The notes under the pieces were generated by a model. It was not told the origin of the DNA and searched no databases. It saw only the letters and a list, made by a program, of their open reading frames with translations. A DNA stretch of 64,000 nucleotides from Sphingomonas sp. Ag1 (GTDB lineage Bacteria; Pseudomonadota; Alphaproteobacteria; Sphingomonadales; Sphingomonadaceae), in assembly GCF_000980895.1 (NCBI RefSeq), contig NZ_LAZX01000082.1:20488-84487 (forward strand), in the 5' to 3' direction. Shown piece by piece: positions 24,252 through 32,540 of this stretch; within the stretch, counting starts at the first letter, position 1; every line of letters begins with the position of its first letter. The translations under genes were made by a program, and so were the position numbers.

Positions 24252-25751
24252 ATGACCACCGTCTCCAGCAGCGGCGCCACGCCGACCCCGACCCCGACGC
24301 CCAGCACGACGAGCGTGACCAAGTCGGCGGCGAGCGCGCTGCTGACCTCGCTCAACACCGGATCTGGCGTCGATACCGACACGCTGGTCACCAGTCTGGT
24401 TCAGGCGCAGTTCGCCGCCAAGAATGCGGCGATTACCGCCCGGTCCGATAAACTGACCGCGCAATTGTCCGGCGTGTCGACGCTGAAGAACATGATCACC
24501 GATTTCACGACGGCGCTCGAGACGCTGGTGAAGAGCGGGACGCTCCAGTCGCAGCCGGTCAGCTCCAGCCCGGGCGTGTTGACCGCCACACCGATCACCG
24601 GTGCGAAGCTGACGGGGTTCAGCGCCAGCATCGGGGTGGAGCGGCTGGCGACCGGCCAGGCGGCGGTGTCCAAGGCGAGCGTGGCCAGCAAGACCGAGGT
24701 CCTGGGATCGGGCACCTTCGTGCTGAAGGTCGGCAGTGCGGTGCTCGATCCTGTCACCGGCGAGATGACGAGTGTGGACGCGGTGGGCGATCCGATCGAG
24801 ATCGAGGTGAAGGACGCGTCGATCACCACCATCGCCGCCGCGATCAACGCGCGCAAGGCGGGCGTCACTGCGTCCGTCGTCACCGATGCCGATGGCCGCG
24901 CCTATCTATCGCTGAAGGGGGACACGGGCAGCGCCAAGGCGTTCACGCTGGAAACGTCGATCGACCCGTCGACCAAGCTGTCGCAGTTCGCGGTCGGCCC
25001 GACCGGCAGCGGCATGCAGATCACCAGCACGGCCGGCAACGCCGTGCTGACGGTTGATGGCATTCGGGTGGAGCGCGCGTCCAACACCATCACGGACCTG
25101 GTCGAGGGCGTGAAGCTGGACCTGCTGTCGACCTCGACCGCGCCGGTGTCGCTCACCTCGTCCACGCCCACCGCAGCGTTGACCAACGCCGTCGAGGACT
25201 TTGTCTTCACCTACAATCAGGTGTTCGCCGAGTTGAAGAAGCAGACGGACCCGATCACGGGCGAACTGCGCAGCGACACCGGTGCCAAGAACATGCTGAA
25301 CAGCCTGAAGTCGCTGTCGCTGCGTGACCTCCTGCCGAACGCCGCGCCGGGTACGCCGCGCACGCTCGCCGAGATCGGAGTCGGGACTAACCGCGACGGC
25401 ACCCTGTCGGTCGGCACCGACCGCCTGACGCAGGCGATCAACCAGTTTCCCGGCGCGCTGGAGGCGATGTTCTCCAACTCGTCCGATGGTACCGGCGCGC
25501 TTGCGGCGATGAACTCGATCAAGCTCAATGCCACCAGCACCCTCTACGGCCTGGGTGCGTCGACGACGCGCTACAATCAGGCGAAGAGCGACCTGGTCGA
25601 TCAGCAGGACAAGCTGACGCTGCAGCAGGAAAAGATGACGACGCGGCTGACCCAGCAATTCGCGTCGATGAACGCGCGCGTCGCCGCTTACAAATCGACG
25701 CAGACGTTCATGGAAAACCAGATCAAGGCGTGGACCAAGAGCGATAATTGA
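24252..25751 (+). CDS. fliD: Flagellar filament cap protein FliD
   Basis: Caps the growing filament and folds flagellin. The 499-residue protein has the FliD N-terminal motif GSGVDTDTLVTSLVQAQFAA (about 36-55) and the C-terminal coiled coil (VDQQDKLTLQQEKMTTRLTQ). In between lie Ser/Thr/Gly-rich variable domains typical of filament caps. The ATG is followed by a TPTPTPTPS stretch, unusual for FliD. A GTG at 24312 (codon 21) would give a more standard N terminus and leave space for a leader. Overlaps fliS by 1 base. Confidence 0.93.
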   Translation: MTTVSSSGATPTPTPTPSTTSVTKSAASALLTSLNTGSGVDTDTLVTSLVQAQFAAKNAAITARSDKLTAQLSGVSTLKNMITDFTTALETLVKSGTLQSQPVSSSPGVLTATPITGAKLTGFSASIGVERLATGQAAVSKASVASKTEVLGSGTFVLKVGSAVLDPVTGEMTSVDAVGDPIEIEVKDASITTIAAAINARKAGVTASVVTDADGRAYLSLKGDTGSAKAFTLETSIDPSTKLSQFAVGPTGSGMQITSTAGNAVLTVDGIRVERASNTITDLVEGVKLDLLSTSTAPVSLTSSTPTAALTNAVEDFVFTYNQVFAELKKQTDPITGELRSDTGAKNMLNSLKSLSLRDLLPNAAPGTPRTLAEIGVGTNRDGTLSVGTDRLTQAINQFPGALEAMFSNSSDGTGALAAMNSIKLNATSTLYGLGASTTRYNQAKSDLVDQQDKLTLQQEKMTTRLTQQFASMNARVAAYKSTQTFMENQIKAWTKSDN

Positions 25752-26149
25752 TGGCCTATGCGTCCGCCCTGTTGCGCGATCCGGCGCAGACGTACCGTCG
25801 CATCGACCTGGCCGGCCGTACCGCCAACGCGGATGGCCCCGCGCTGGTGCAGCTGCTCTACGACGAATTGTGCCAGGCGCTGCGCGTGGCGGCTTGGGCG
25901 GCGGAGAACCGCAAGTTCGCGGTCAAGAGCGAGCGGGTGACGCGTGCCACCGCGATCCTGTTCGCGCTGGAGGCGAACCTGGATTTCGAGCGTGGGGGCG
26001 AGGTGTCCGTGACGCTCGCCCGCCTTTACAGCGGCGCGCGCAAGCAGGTGATCGAGGCGAGCCTTGGCCAGGATGGCAAGCCGTTTCGCGACGTGGCGGA
26101 TACCCTGTCGGAGATCGCAGAAGCGTGGCGGGCGGCACGCGCGGCCTGA
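25751..26149 (+). CDS. fliS: Flagellar export chaperone FliS
   Basis: Binds newly made flagellin and prevents early polymerisation. The 132-residue helical protein has the expected size. It begins MAYASALLRDPAQTYRRID and contains GPALVQLLYDELCQALRVAA and ALEANLDFERGGEVSVTLARLY, as in FliS. The ATG overlaps the fliD stop; a TTG one codon earlier is less likely. Probably transcribed with fliD from the sigma-28 promoter. The gene ends 16 bases from the convergent zntB. Confidence 0.92.
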   Translation: MAYASALLRDPAQTYRRIDLAGRTANADGPALVQLLYDELCQALRVAAWAAENRKFAVKSERVTRATAILFALEANLDFERGGEVSVTLARLYSGARKQVIEASLGQDGKPFRDVADTLSEIAEAWRAARAA

Positions 26150-26165
26150 CCGGCAGGGGTAGGGC

Positions 26166-27116
26166 CTAGCGCAGCCAGTGCCGTCCGGCGAACCAGGCGA
26201 CGACCGCGATCGAGATTGCCGCGCACAACGCGACGATGGCGTTGAAGGCCCAGGGCTCCTTGGCGAGCCACAGACCCTCCACGTTCATGCCGTATAGACC
26301 GGTGATGAACGTGAGCGGCAGGAACACCATTGCTGCGATCGAGATCATCAGGCTGCGCTGATCGAGCTGCTCGGCGCGCAGATCGGTCAATGCCTCGTGC
26401 ATCAGGCTTGACCGTTCGCGGATCGCCTCCACCTCCTCCGCCATCCGCGCGGCACGATCGGCGGCAGCGAGCAGGTGGGCGCGGTCGTCGGGTTGCAACC
26501 AGTCGCCGTCCATCTTCGCCATCTGCTCCAGCGCGGCGCGCTGCGGGTTGAGGAAGCGCCGGTAATTGATCGCTTCCACCCGGACCCGCGTGACGTTGCG
26601 GCGGAGGGCGAACACCTTCTTGGCGTCCAGCTGCTGCTCGCAATCGTCGAGATCGTCGCCGAGATCGGCGACTACCGGGTCGAGATCGCCAGTGATGGCC
26701 GTTGCGAAGGCTGCGATCAGGTCACCGGGGTCGCGCACCCGGCCGCCCGCCACGTCGCGTTCGACCACGTCGGTCGCCAAGAGATGCTTTCGCGTGACAG
26801 AGATCACACGGCCCCTGGTGACCCAGATCCGGACCGAGGCCAGCATGTCGGAGGAATCGAGCTCCTCGTCGGTGCGGCCGCGCAGGTTCAGGAAGGCGCC
26901 CTCGTCGATCGCATCGCACCGCGGACGCGTTTCCTGCGCCGTCAGCGGATCGACGATATAGTCGGGCAGCCTTGCCTCATCACGCAGCCACGCCTGCGCA
27001 TGTTCCGCCGTATCGGTCAGGTGCACCCACACCATCGTGGCATCGCTGGCCAACGCGTCGCGGACCGAAACCTTCTCCGCCTCGTCAGCACCGACGCGAT
27101 AGCCAAAGCCGCTCAC
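26166..27116 (-). CDS. zntB: CorA/ZntB-family divalent cation transporter
   Basis: Inner-membrane metal ion channel or transporter. The 316-residue protein has a large cytoplasmic N-terminal domain and two C-terminal membrane helices. The signature GMN is in GLYGMNVEGLW at the end of the first helix, and FLPLTFITGLYGMN is typical. The sequence is closer to ZntB (zinc) than to CorA (magnesium), but the ion is not certain. GTG at 27116 chosen because it overlaps the end of the siroheme synthase gene by 4 bases. Last gene of the argH operon. Confidence 0.88.
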   Translation of the reverse strand: MSGFGYRVGADEAEKVSVRDALASDATMVWVHLTDTAEHAQAWLRDEARLPDYIVDPLTAQETRPRCDAIDEGAFLNLRGRTDEELDSSDMLASVRIWVTRGRVISVTRKHLLATDVVERDVAGGRVRDPGDLIAAFATAITGDLDPVVADLGDDLDDCEQQLDAKKVFALRRNVTRVRVEAINYRRFLNPQRAALEQMAKMDGDWLQPDDRAHLLAAADRAARMAEEVEAIRERSSLMHEALTDLRAEQLDQRSLMISIAAMVFLPLTFITGLYGMNVEGLWLAKEPWAFNAIVALCAAISIAVVAWFAGRHWLR

Positions 27117-27889
27117 GCCATTCTCACATCGACGGTGAGGCCGGGCAGATCGACCGGGGGGACGGCGCATGGCAGCCGGTCGGCATCGGCGCGGGCACGA
27201 TCGAGAATCGCCGACGGCACGTTCGCGCCGTGAGTCACCCGGTCGGCATTCGCCAGCAGCCGAGCCTGGCGTAGCGTCAGATCGTCGGGTTCGGGGGAGG
27301 TGAGGACCATGCGCTCGACACGACGTTCCCCGCCATCGGAAGGTTCCCGCGTGGGCGGTAGTGCCTGATCATCGGCGAAGTCGCGCAGCACATCGAGCGT
27401 TTCGCCGGGCGCGAGTGCCGCAGCGATGGCCCGGCGCCGGGCGGTGGCATCCGGAAAGCGCCCGCGCCACACGCCGCGCGCCGCGTACAGGGCGTCAGCC
27501 AGCCGGCCAAGGTTCATCGGTAGCAGCGCCTCCAGCCGCTGGCGCAGCGCTGCCGCCAGCCCGGCCGATGCGCCGCCCGTACCGATCGCCACCAGGACCG
27601 GGTTGCGATCGACGATCGCCGGCAGGGTGAAGTCGCACAGCTCGGGGCGATCCACCGCGTTGACCAGGATGCCGCGCGCCTTCAGCCGCGCGACGGCCGG
27701 CTCATCATCCACGACGATGGCCAGTCGCGGATCGTCGCCAGGCGATGCCGGGCGCTCGCTCTCGGTCAGAATGACGGCGCCGGCGCGTTCCAGCAGCCGC
27801 CGTTTGGCGGCCGCCGCCTCTCCCTCGCCCACCAATATCACCGCCCGGCCGCTCAGCCGGACGAAGATCGGCAGGCTGTGGAGCGTCAC
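27113..27889 (-). CDS. cysG: Siroheme synthase N-terminal type (precorrin-2 dehydrogenase / sirohydrochlorin ferrochelatase)
   Basis: NAD-dependent oxidation of precorrin-2 and iron insertion for siroheme, the cofactor of sulfite and nitrite reductases. The 258-residue protein has a Rossmann-type N terminus (LPIFVRLSGRAVILVGEGEA AAAK region) and the motif DFTLPAIVDRNPVLVAIGTG (about 86-105), with GGASAGLAAALRQRLEALLP following. The C-terminal stretch (TLRQARLLANADRVTHGANV) recalls the start of the CysG methyltransferase domain, but that domain is missing. Overlaps lysA and zntB by 4 bases each. Confidence 0.85.
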   Translation of the reverse strand: MTLHSLPIFVRLSGRAVILVGEGEAAAAKRRLLERAGAVILTESERPASPGDDPRLAIVVDDEPAVARLKARGILVNAVDRPELCDFTLPAIVDRNPVLVAIGTGGASAGLAAALRQRLEALLPMNLGRLADALYAARGVWRGRFPDATARRRAIAAALAPGETLDVLRDFADDQALPPTREPSDGGERRVERMVLTSPEPDDLTLRQARLLANADRVTHGANVPSAILDRARADADRLPCAVPPVDLPGLTVDVRMA

Positions 27890-29142
27890 AGCCAGTCCGG
27901 CACGCGCTCGGCAGCGAGGATCGTCTCGGCCGAAATCCGGTCCGCCACGACGGCGTACCGGTCGCCGTCGACCAGCACCTCGGGCACCAGCGGGCGCGAA
28001 TTGTAGGTCGACGCCATGGTCGCCCCATAGGCGCCCGCCGTGCGGAAGATCGCCAGATCGCCGGACTTCACCACGTCGATCTCGCGGTCGCGCGCGAACG
28101 TGTCACCCGTCTCGCATACGGGCCCCGCGATATTGGCGACCATCCGCTCACCCGTGGGATGAACGGCCGCGAAATCATGCCAGGCATCGTAGAGGGCCGG
28201 GCGGGCCAGATCGTTCATCGCCGCATCGACGATGACATAAGGGTTGGTGACACCCGGCTTCACCCAGATGACTTCGGTCAACAGCACGCCGGCATTGCCC
28301 GCGATGACACGGCCAGGCTCGAACATCAGCGTCACGTCCCAGTCGCGCGTGATGCGTGCGACCATCGCGCCGAAATCGGCCGGGTCGGGCGGCACGTCGC
28401 CGTCCTTGTAGGTGACGCCCAGGCCACCACCGAGATCGACATGAGTGATCGTGTGCCCGGCGGCGCGCAGCTCGGCGACGAAGGCGCCGATCCGCTCAAA
28501 GGCCGCCTCGAGCGGTGCGAGGTTCAGCAGCTGCGAGCCGATGTGGATCGCGACGCCGCGCAGGTTCAGCCCGTCGAGCTGCGACAGCCGGCCGAAGATG
28601 CCCGCGGCCTCGTCGATCGCGACGCCGAACTTGTTCTCGCGCTTGCCGGTCGAGATCTTGGCGTGGGTGCCAGCGTCGACGTCTGGATTGACGCGCAGCA
28701 CCGCGCTGGCCGTCTTGCCGCGCGCTGCCGCCAACTCTGCCAGGACGACGCCTTCCTCTTCCAGCTCGATATTGAACTGGCCGATGCCGGCCTCGATCCC
28801 CTTCACCAGCTCCGCACGTGTCTTGCCGACGCCGGAGAAGACGATGTCCTTTGCCGGCATCCCCGCGGCGAGCGCGCGCGCCATTTCACCGCCGGACACC
28901 ACGTCGGCGCCATAGCCTTCACTCGCCAGCACCTTCAGCACGGCGATGTTCGGGTTCGCCTTGATGGCGTAGGCGAGATGGACCCGCGCCACGTCTTTCA
29001 GGCCATCACGGAAGCGGCGGGCCTGGGTGCGCAGGGTGTTGGCGGAATAGACATAGACCGGCGTGCCCACCTCTGCAGCAATGCGCGAGAGCGGGACGGC
29101 TTCACAGTGAAGCTCGCCGTTGACGAGTGCGAAATGATCCAT
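27886..29142 (-). CDS. lysA: Diaminopimelate decarboxylase
   Basis: Last step of lysine synthesis: meso-diaminopimelate to L-lysine and CO2, with pyridoxal phosphate. The 418-residue length is normal. Motifs are PVYVYSANTLRTQARRFRDG near residue 30, the cofactor lysine in YAIKANPN (about residue 60), ALGG-type site as VDLGGGLGV, the EPGR block (MFEPGRVIAGNAG) and the C-terminal GAYGATMASTYNSRPLVPE. It sits 3 bases after the small lipoprotein gene and overlaps the siroheme gene by 4 bases. Confidence 0.96.
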   Translation of the reverse strand: MDHFALVNGELHCEAVPLSRIAAEVGTPVYVYSANTLRTQARRFRDGLKDVARVHLAYAIKANPNIAVLKVLASEGYGADVVSGGEMARALAAGMPAKDIVFSGVGKTRAELVKGIEAGIGQFNIELEEEGVVLAELAAARGKTASAVLRVNPDVDAGTHAKISTGKRENKFGVAIDEAAGIFGRLSQLDGLNLRGVAIHIGSQLLNLAPLEAAFERIGAFVAELRAAGHTITHVDLGGGLGVTYKDGDVPPDPADFGAMVARITRDWDVTLMFEPGRVIAGNAGVLLTEVIWVKPGVTNPYVIVDAAMNDLARPALYDAWHDFAAVHPTGERMVANIAGPVCETGDTFARDREIDVVKSGDLAIFRTAGAYGATMASTYNSRPLVPEVLVDGDRYAVVADRISAETILAAERVPDWL

Positions 29143-29145
29143 TGC

Positions 29146-29382
29146 TTACCTTGGCGGGAGGTCGAATTCGTCGCTGCGGCGCTGTTCTGAATTGCGCAGC
29201 ACTTCGTCGCTGCGGCCGGGACGGGCTTGCGGCGAGGGGGTGAGAAGGTCGGCCGGGGTTGGCGTGGCGGTCGCGCCATAAGGAGCGACGGGCAGATGTT
29301 CTCCCTCCGCCGGCCGCAACCCGCGCGACGAGCCACAGGCCGCCAGCAGGAGCGTGCCGGCGAGGAGAACAACTGCCTTCAT
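29146..29382 (-). CDS. Small lipoprotein of unknown function
   Basis: The 78-residue product has a lipoprotein signal with lipobox LLAAC (cysteine at about residue 16) and a short, Pro/Arg-rich remainder with no recognisable domain. It overlaps argH by 4 bases and precedes lysA by 3 bases, so it is an integral part of the amino-acid operon. A small lipoprotein between argH and lysA is seen in other proteobacteria (YifL/LptM-type), and LptM assists maturation of the LptD-LptE complex. I offer this only as a possibility based on position and size. Confidence 0.75.
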   Translation of the reverse strand: MKAVVLLAGTLLLAACGSSRGLRPAEGEHLPVAPYGATATPTPADLLTPSPQARPGRSDEVLRNSEQRRSDEFDLPPR

Positions 29383-30764
29383 GCCAATGCCTCGCGTGCT
29401 TCACGGATCGCGGCGCGCACATTGTCGGGTGCGGTGCCGCCGAAACTGGTTCGGCTGGCCACCGACGCATCGACCGACAGCACGTCATAGACGCGCGCGT
29501 CGATCCGCGGATCGATGGCGGTGAGATCCTCGATTGGCAGCTGGTCGAGCCGGACGCCCGTCGCTTCCGCCCGGGCGACCGCGCGGCCGGTGATGTGGTG
29601 CGCCTCGCGGAAGGGAATACCCGCCTCGCGCACCAGCCAGTCGGCAAGATCGGTGGCGGTGGCAAAGCCGCTTTCCGCCAGCGCGCGCATGCGATCGGTG
29701 CGGAAGGTCGCGCTTTCGACCATGCCGGTCATCGCCGCGAGGCAGAGGCCGAGCAGGTCGTGGCATTCGAACACCGGCGGCTTGTCGTCCTGCATGTCCT
29801 TTGAATAGGCCAGCGGGAGCCCCTTCATCGTCACCATCAGGCTGACGAGGCAGCCGGTGATCCGCCCAGCATGGCCGCGCACCAGCTCGGCCGCGTCGGG
29901 ATTGCGCTTCTGCGGCATGATCGAGCTGCCGGTCGACCATTGGTCGCTGAGCGCGACGAAGCCGAACGGCTGCGAGGCCCAGAGGACGAACTCCTCCGCC
30001 AGCCGCGACAGGTGAAGCGCGCATTGCGCCGCGCAGGTCAGGTACTCGATTGCGAAATCGCGATCCGAGACGGCGTCGAGCGAGTTGCGCGTCGGCCCAT
30101 CGAAGCCGAGCACCGCCGCGGTGGCATGACGATCCACCGGGAAGCCGGTGCCGGCAAGCGCGGCCGAGCCGAGCGGCGACAGGTTCATCCGCACCCGCGC
30201 GTCTGCAAAGCGGCTGACGTCGCGGCGCGCCATTTCGACATAGGCCATCAGATGATGGCCCAACGTCACCGGCTGCGCCGACTGAAGGTGCGTGAAGCCG
30301 GGCATCACGCTGGCGGCATGTTCCTCGGCGCGGTCGAGCAAGGCGCGCTGGAAGGCAGTGAGCGCGGCGAGCGTCTGATCGATCGCGTCGCGCACCCACA
30401 GGCGGAAATCGGTCGCCACCTGATCGTTACGGCTGCGCGCGGTGTGCAGCCGGCCGGCGGTGGGGCCGATCGCGTCGGCCAGCCGCGCCTCGGTCTGCAT
30501 GTGGATGTCTTCGAGCGCGAGATCCTCGGCAACGCCAGCCTGTTCGTAATGTGCCTCGACCGTCTCGAGCCCGCGCGCGATCGCCGCGGCGTCATCGGCG
30601 CCGATGATGCCCTGTTTCGCGAGCATCGCGACATGCGCCTGGCTGCCGCGGATGTCCTGCCGCCACATTCGCTTGTCGAAGGGTATGGAGGCATTTATCT
30701 CGCGCATGACCGCGGCCGGCCCTTCGGCAAATCGTCCGCCCCACATCTGGTTGGAACCGCTCAT
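29379..30764 (-). CDS. argH: Argininosuccinate lyase
   Basis: Final step of arginine synthesis: argininosuccinate to arginine and fumarate. The 461-residue protein begins [16 protein letters not shown], and the fumarase-superfamily signature [12 protein letters not shown] lies near residue 275. [16 protein letters not shown] and [14 protein letters not shown] are also typical. The ATG at 30764 was chosen by homology; the open frame continues upstream across the divergent gene. Its start codon overlaps, on the opposite strand, that of the thioredoxin-like gene. First gene of a five-gene operon. Confidence 0.96.
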   Translation of the reverse strand: MSGSNQMWGGRFAEGPAAVMREINASIPFDKRMWRQDIRGSQAHVAMLAKQGIIGADDAAAIARGLETVEAHYEQAGVAEDLALEDIHMQTEARLADAIGPTAGRLHTARSRNDQVATDFRLWVRDAIDQTLAALTAFQRALLDRAEEHAASVMPGFTHLQSAQPVTLGHHLMAYVEMARRDVSRFADARVRMNLSPLGSAALAGTGFPVDRHATAAVLGFDGPTRNSLDAVSDRDFAIEYLTCAAQCALHLSRLAEEFVLWASQPFGFVALSDQWSTGSSIMPQKRNPDAAELVRGHAGRITGCLVSLMVTMKGLPLAYSKDMQDDKPPVFECHDLLGLCLAAMTGMVESATFRTDRMRALAESGFATATDLADWLVREAGIPFREAHHITGRAVARAEATGVRLDQLPIEDLTAIDPRIDARVYDVLSVDASVASRTSFGGTAPDNVRAAIREAREALA

Positions 30765-31368
30765 GTCATCGCGCTCGGGAACTGTCTTTCTCCTTGCGGC
30801 TGCGCTCGCAGCCTCGGCTTGCGATAAGCAAACGCCCGCCGGTGAGCAAGCGAACGTCGCAGGGGCGAGCAACGCCAGTCCCGACGAAGTTTCCCCGGAC
30901 GGAGCGGTCGGCAGCAAGTCAGCCGCCAGCGTCGCCGGTAAGATCGACCGCACGCATCAGGGCGAAGCAGCCCCGTCGGTGACCTTCTTCGATGCCGCGG
31001 GCAAGAAGACGAGCCTCGCCGATTTCCGCGGCAAGCCGGTGCTGCTGAACCTGTGGGCGACGTGGTGTGCGCCGTGCATCAAGGAGATGCCGAGTCTGAA
31101 TGCCGCCGCCGCGATCGCCGGAGACAAGGTCCATGTGCTCGCGGTCAGCCAGGACATGCAGCGCGAGAAGGTCGCCCCCTTCTTCGCCGAGCAGCGGCTG
31201 ACCCGGCTGGTGCCCTATGTCGATCCCGAGCTCGGCCTGAGCCTGGCCTATAAGGCGAACCTGCCGATGACGATCATGCTCGACGCCAACGGGCGCGAAC
31301 TGTGGCGGGTCAGCGGGGCGCGTGACTGGGCCGATGCGGAATCGACCGCGTTGATCGCGGCGAGCTGA
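30763..31368 (+). CDS. TlpA/ResA-like thiol-disulfide oxidoreductase lipoprotein
   Basis: Likely a periplasmic thiol-disulfide protein. The 201-residue product has a lipoprotein signal ([14 protein letters not shown], cysteine near residue 20), a linker, and a thioredoxin fold. The active site is WCAPC in [18 protein letters not shown] (about residues 95-112), with the cis-proline in [10 protein letters not shown] role in cytochrome c biogenesis is possible for this family, but no such genes are nearby. Divergent from argH with overlapping start codons. Its stop lies 12 bases from the convergent queA. Confidence 0.88.
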   Translation: MSSRSGTVFLLAAALAASACDKQTPAGEQANVAGASNASPDEVSPDGAVGSKSAASVAGKIDRTHQGEAAPSVTFFDAAGKKTSLADFRGKPVLLNLWATWCAPCIKEMPSLNAAAAIAGDKVHVLAVSQDMQREKVAPFFAEQRLTRLVPYVDPELGLSLAYKANLPMTIMLDANGRELWRVSGARDWADAESTALIAAS

Positions 31369-31380
31369 TCCGCACTGCGG

Positions 31381-32406
31381 TCAGGGCAGGAGCAGCGAGG
31401 CGTCACCGTAGGAATAGAAGCGGTAATCGTTTGCGATCGCGTGCGCATAGGCCGCCTGCATCCGATCGAGGCCCATCAGTGCCGATACCAGCATGAACAG
31501 GGTCGAGCGCGGGAGGTGGAAGTTGGTCAGGAGGCCGTCGATCCCGCGGAAGCGGTAGCCGGGCGTGATGAAGATCGAGGTGTCACCTTCGAATGGCCGG
31601 ATCGTGCCGTCCGCATCGGTGGCGCTTTCAATCAGGCGAAGCGACGTGGTGCCTACGGCGATTACTCGCCCGCCGGACGCGCGGACCGCGTTCAACCGAT
31701 CGGCGGTCGGCGCGTCGATCCGGCCCCATTCTGCATGCATCTGATGGTCGGCGGTGTCCTGCGCCTTCACCGGAAGGAAGGTGCCCGCGCCGACATGCAG
31801 CGTGAGCGTGGTGTGGGCGATCTTTGCTGCGTCCAGCGCCGCGATCAGGTCAGGCGTGAAATGCAGCGCGGCGGTGGGCGCGGCGACGGCGCCGGCTTCG
31901 CGCGCAAACATCGTCTGGTAATCATCGGCATCGCGCGCATCGGTCGGGCGCTTCGCGGCGATATATGGTGGCAGCGGCATGCGGCCGGCACGTTCCAGCA
32001 GCAGTTCGACGGGCTCGTCGCCGGCGAAGTCGAGCGCGAAGCTTCCGTCCTGCGCGCGATCGCTTGCGGTGGCGGAGACGCCTGCGCCGAAGTCGATCGT
32101 GTCGCCAGGGCGAAGCCGCTTGGCGTTGCGGATGAAGGCGCGCCAGCGACGCGGCCCTTCGCGCTTGTGCAGCGTTGCGCCGATCCGCGCCTCGCCGCGG
32201 GTGCCCTCAAGTTGGGCCGGGATCACGCGCGTATCGTTGAAGACCAGGATGTCGTTGGCGCGCAATTCGCTGGGCAGATCCGCCACGATCCGGTCGCGGG
32301 TGGCGGCGCCGTCTAGCACGAGCAGGCGAGCGGCATCGCGCGGCGCCGCGGGCCGGAGCGCGATCCGTTCCGGCGGAAGATCGAAATCAAAAAGGTCGAC
32401 GTTCAT
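31381..32406 (-). CDS. queA: S-adenosylmethionine:tRNA ribosyltransferase-isomerase
   Basis: Makes epoxyqueuosine in tRNA during queuosine synthesis. The 341-residue protein has the normal length and family blocks: [43 protein letters not shown] and the C-terminal [20 protein letters not shown]. It is downstream of, and in the same direction as, the amidohydrolase gene at 32541, with a 134-base gap. The tgt gene is not in the window. Confidence 0.95.
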   Translation of the reverse strand: MNVDLFDFDLPPERIALRPAAPRDAARLLVLDGAATRDRIVADLPSELRANDILVFNDTRVIPAQLEGTRGEARIGATLHKREGPRRWRAFIRNAKRLRPGDTIDFGAGVSATASDRAQDGSFALDFAGDEPVELLLERAGRMPLPPYIAAKRPTDARDADDYQTMFAREAGAVAAPTAALHFTPDLIAALDAAKIAHTTLTLHVGAGTFLPVKAQDTADHQMHAEWGRIDAPTADRLNAVRASGGRVIAVGTTSLRLIESATDADGTIRPFEGDTSIFITPGYRFRGIDGLLTNFHLPRSTLFMLVSALMGLDRMQAAYAHAIANDYRFYSYGDASLLLP

Positions 32407-32478
32407 ATCTGGCGGCGCTGTCCAACATGGCGGGTGGCGGCGATCATGGCCGCCTGACGAGCCGCACGCCGGCGCGGC

Positions 32479-32528
32479 ATGGCCGGCAGCAGCTTCGCCG
32501 CCCGCCTATGCCGGCCATCGGCCAGAAG
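32479..32528. repeat. 10-base inverted repeat between the amidohydrolase gene and queA
   Basis: ATGGCCGGCA (32479-32488) and TGCCGGCCAT (32519-32528) are exact reverse complements with a 30-base loop. No T run follows. It may slow or end transcription from the amidohydrolase gene. Confidence 0.45.
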
Positions 32529-32540
32529 GCAAGGGGCGGC

